Assembly (NCBI RefSeq): GCF_900177815.1
Contig: NZ_FXAZ01000003.1
Location: forward strand, 62,001 to 126,000
Reading direction: 5' to 3'
DNA: 64,000 nt
DNA from: Paenibacillus aquistagni
Lineage (GTDB): Bacteria; Bacillota; Bacilli; Paenibacillales; Paenibacillaceae
Shown: in pieces, positions 62,155-64,000 of the stretch
Layout: the number at the start of each line of letters is the position of its first letter
How positions within the stretch are numbered: the first letter of the stretch is position 1
Made by a program: the position numbers and the translations under genes
The notes under the pieces: model-generated
The model's input: only the letters and a program-made list of their open reading frames with translations
Told to the model about the DNA's origin: nothing
The model's database searches: none

Positions 62155-63462
62155 TTGAACGAGAAGAGACAGCTATGCATAGGACTAGCCCTGTCATCGA
62201 CTTGGCTGAAGGGCAACGGCTGGCGGCGTCCCGACAGCGGCATCGAGGATTTATACTCCTCTGATTATTATGTTGAGCTGGCTAAGCTGGCCGAGAAGGC
62301 GAAGCTTGATTTTGTATTTCGGCCAGATGCGATGTATCTCAATATGGATGCACTCAGCCATTCGCCGGGCTTTGGCAGCCTTGATCCGACGATTCTGCTA
62401 GCTTCCATAGCACGAGAAACCAAATACATCGGACTTGTGACTACTGCCTCCACAACTTTTAATCCCCCTTATGTGGTGGCAAGACAGCTTCAGTCTCTGC
62501 ATTGGGTCAGCAATGGCCGCGCGGGCTGGAATATGGTTACCGCTCTTGACGGGCTTGACAACTTCGGAGCCTCCCAGATGCCTTCATCGGAAGAGAGGTA
62601 TGCGCAAGCCAGGGAGTTCTGCGACGTTGTACACAAGCTGTGGGACAGCTATCCGAACGAGGCGCTGCTCATGGATCGAGAGTCAGGGAAGATGGTCGAT
62701 CAGGAGAAGATATCTCCAATTGATCATGCTGGAGAGTACTTCCGTGTCAAAGGGCCGCTTAATCTGCCTGCCCATTCTGCTGGCTCGATTCCTCTATTTC
62801 AAGCCGGCGCTTCAAATACGGGCCGGGATTTTGCAGCCTCGACGGCGGATGCTATCTTCGCAGCCTCGCCTGATATTGCCTCAGGCACTGAGCTGCGCAG
62901 CGATCTGAGAAGACGTGCGCAGGAGCATGGCCGTCACCCTGATGCAGTCCGGGTTCTGCCAGGCTTGTATTTCTTCTTGGCAAGCACGCGTGACGAGGCG
63001 CGTGAGCTGCACCGCGAAGCACATGCCCATCTAAGCACCGATCGTCGTTATCAAGCCGTCCAATCCATATTGGGTCTCGATATTCGTCATCTGCCTATGG
63101 ATCAGCGCGTCACTGCAGATGTGCTGCCTGATGCCGATCAGCCGGTACGCAGCCGAACCCATGCTGATCTGCTGCGCAGGCTCATTGTCGAGCAGCAGCC
63201 GACAGTAGAAGAGCTGCTGGCTAGACCTGAGGTGGTAGGCTCTGCCCATTGGGTCATTGTGGGCACTGTAGAAGATGCGCTTAAGGATATCCTTGCTTGG
63301 CATGAAGCGGGAGCGATGGATGGATTTATTGCCCTTCCGGGCGGGTCCAGACAGTCCATGCAGCTGTTCTTCGATGAGCTGATGCCGCTGCTGGTGGAAA
63401 GAGGATTATTCCGCAGCGAGTATACAGGTTCTATCTTGAGCGAGCATCTAGGCATTCAATAG
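62155..63462 (+). CDS. Flavin-dependent monooxygenase, luciferase-like (NtaA/SnaA/DszA family)
   Basis: 435 residues from TTG 62155, with GGGAAGG 9 bases before. The TIM-barrel pattern is shown by YVELAKLAEKAKLDFVFRPDA (about 36-56), the family sequence LASIARETKYIGLVTTASTTFNPPYVVARQLQSLHWVSNGRAGWNMVT pattern around 80-130, and EYFRVKGPLNLP near 195. It binds reduced FMN and needs a separate reductase. Fur control and the neighbouring binding lipoprotein suggest that it breaks down or modifies an iron chelate, such as an aminocarboxylate or siderophore; this is inference. Confidence 0.9.
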   Translation: MNEKRQLCIGLALSSTWLKGNGWRRPDSGIEDLYSSDYYVELAKLAEKAKLDFVFRPDAMYLNMDALSHSPGFGSLDPTILLASIARETKYIGLVTTASTTFNPPYVVARQLQSLHWVSNGRAGWNMVTALDGLDNFGASQMPSSEERYAQAREFCDVVHKLWDSYPNEALLMDRESGKMVDQEKISPIDHAGEYFRVKGPLNLPAHSAGSIPLFQAGASNTGRDFAASTADAIFAASPDIASGTELRSDLRRRAQEHGRHPDAVRVLPGLYFFLASTRDEARELHREAHAHLSTDRRYQAVQSILGLDIRHLPMDQRVTADVLPDADQPVRSRTHADLLRRLIVEQQPTVEELLARPEVVGSAHWVIVGTVEDALKDILAWHEAGAMDGFIALPGGSRQSMQLFFDELMPLLVERGLFRSEYTGSILSEHLGIQ

Positions 63463-63584
63463 GTTGTTGGCACAGGCCGCAAAGGGTCTACGGGAGCAGC
63501 GCCTGCAATCAGATTCGCTGCACGACGTGCTTGATTTCTTCTTAGTAGAGCATAGAAATGGATAAGGAAAGGAATAGGGGTCGA

Positions 63585-64000
63585 ATGAAAAAAAGAATGA
63601 TGCTAGTTGGAGTGATTGCCTGCTTCATGCTTGTGTTGGCTGCATGTGGAGGAGGAAATCAAGCAAGCCAATCGGGTACTGACTCAAGCAGCACGGATAC
63701 GGCGCAAGCCGAGCCAAAGAATAGCGGCAATAGCAGCAGTGCAAAAGCAAGCCAGTCAAGAGAGGTTGAATATCTTGGCGAGCATTATACCGTGCCTGAG
63801 AAGGTGGAGAGAATCGTCATTACAGGAGCGATGGAGGCGATGGAGGATGCAGCTGTGCTGGATGTTCATCCTGTAGGTGCCATTTCTATCGGAGGCACAT
63901 TCCCTGACATGTTTGCAGCTATAACAGACAAGGCACAATCCATTGGCGAGAAGCAGCAGCCGAACTTTGAAAAGATATTGGAGCTGAAGCCCGACGTTAT
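63585..64000 (+). CDS. Iron-type substrate-binding lipoprotein (3' end outside window)
   Basis: The gene begins at ATG 63585 (GGAAAGGAATAGGGG upstream) and is still open at base 64000, giving 138 codons. The signal peptide ends in the lipobox LAAC (Cys21), then a long Ser/Gln/Ala/Thr linker to about residue 65. The mature start has EYLGEHYTVPEKVERIVITG and the pattern PNFEKILELKPDV, as in FhuD/YfiY-type ferric-siderophore binding proteins. It follows the Fur-controlled monooxygenase by 122 bases on the same strand and is probably in the same iron-repressed operon. Confidence 0.85.
   Translation, partial: MKKRMMLVGVIACFMLVLAACGGGNQASQSGTDSSSTDTAQAEPKNSGNSSSAKASQSREVEYLGEHYTVPEKVERIVITGAMEAMEDAAVLDVHPVGAISIGGTFPDMFAAITDKAQSIGEKQQPNFEKILELKPDV

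Noticed and set aside
1-64000. tRNA, rRNA, CRISPR array, transposase, integrase or prophage genes
   Set aside because: I looked for regular repeat-spacer runs, transposase and phage genes and cloverleaf sequences and saw none; small or divergent RNA genes cannot be ruled out by eye.

Overview
The window looks like chromosomal DNA of a low-to-mid GC, endospore-forming Firmicute, most likely Paenibacillus or a close relative. This is inferred from gene content: strong GGAGG ribosome-binding sites with frequent TTG/GTG starts, very many MerR, AraC and two-component regulators, 7TMR-DISM hybrid kinases ending in a LytS-type module, and orphan siderophore-binding lipoproteins paired with AraC regulators. 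I see no rRNA, tRNA, CRISPR array, insertion sequence or prophage. The window is almost entirely small regulon-sized modules, each with its own regulator.

Layout. 1-2.6 kb: the end of a MacB/FtsX-type ABC exporter (permease cut by the window edge, then ATPase). 2.7-5.8 kb (minus): DedA membrane protein, small SAM methyltransferase and an OmpR-type response regulator/kinase pair, with 11-bp repeats at the promoter. 5.9-7.8 kb: BmrR-like MerR regulator and NAD-dependent epimerase. 7.9-10.4 kb: Fur box, AraC regulator, siderophore-binding lipoprotein, then a cupin. 10.5-13 kb: lipoprotein, small membrane protein, MerR regulator and GAP-family membrane protein around two divergent promoters with 19-bp spacers and the same dyad. 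13.2-21.4 kb: a regulator/kinase pair, VanZ-like protein, ABC ATPase and permease, and a second regulator/kinase pair. 21.6-27.5 kb: hydrolase, AlkD-like protein, GGDEF-EAL protein, and a LysR/tautomerase/carboxymuconolactone decarboxylase-like module.

27.5-34.9 kb (minus) is one tight operon: two ABC permeases, solute-binding lipoprotein, MFS transporter, GlpP-like antiterminator, metallophosphatase and HAD phosphatase. A terminator hairpin sits in its leader, as expected for control by its own GlpP protein. 35-41 kb holds a VOC protein, a frameshifted HTH-TPR regulator, a lipase-like hydrolase, a MerR regulator with its own 19-bp-spacer promoter, and a divergent HxlR/oxidoreductase pair. 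41.2-48 kb holds the first hybrid kinase, two small proteins, an SMI1/KNR4 gene remnant, a beta-lactamase-fold hydrolase, and a LytTR/DUF3021 pair.

48-50 kb: a CarH-like B12-binding MerR regulator divergent from a soluble PAS chemoreceptor, with TnTACA repeats between them. 50-56 kb: SMI1/KNR4 proteins, a TetR/hydrolase pair with matching operators, a DUF4303-like protein and an ankyrin protein, resembling an immunity-gene neighbourhood without a visible toxin. 56-61 kb: an ECF-like sigma factor with a very long C-terminal extension, divergent from the second hybrid kinase. 61-64 kb: a second AraC regulator, a Fur box over a promoter, a flavin-dependent monooxygenase and the start of a second iron-type binding lipoprotein.

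Starts were chosen by Shine-Dalgarno position, so several are shorter than the longest open frame. All family names come from reading motifs by eye; no database search was run.
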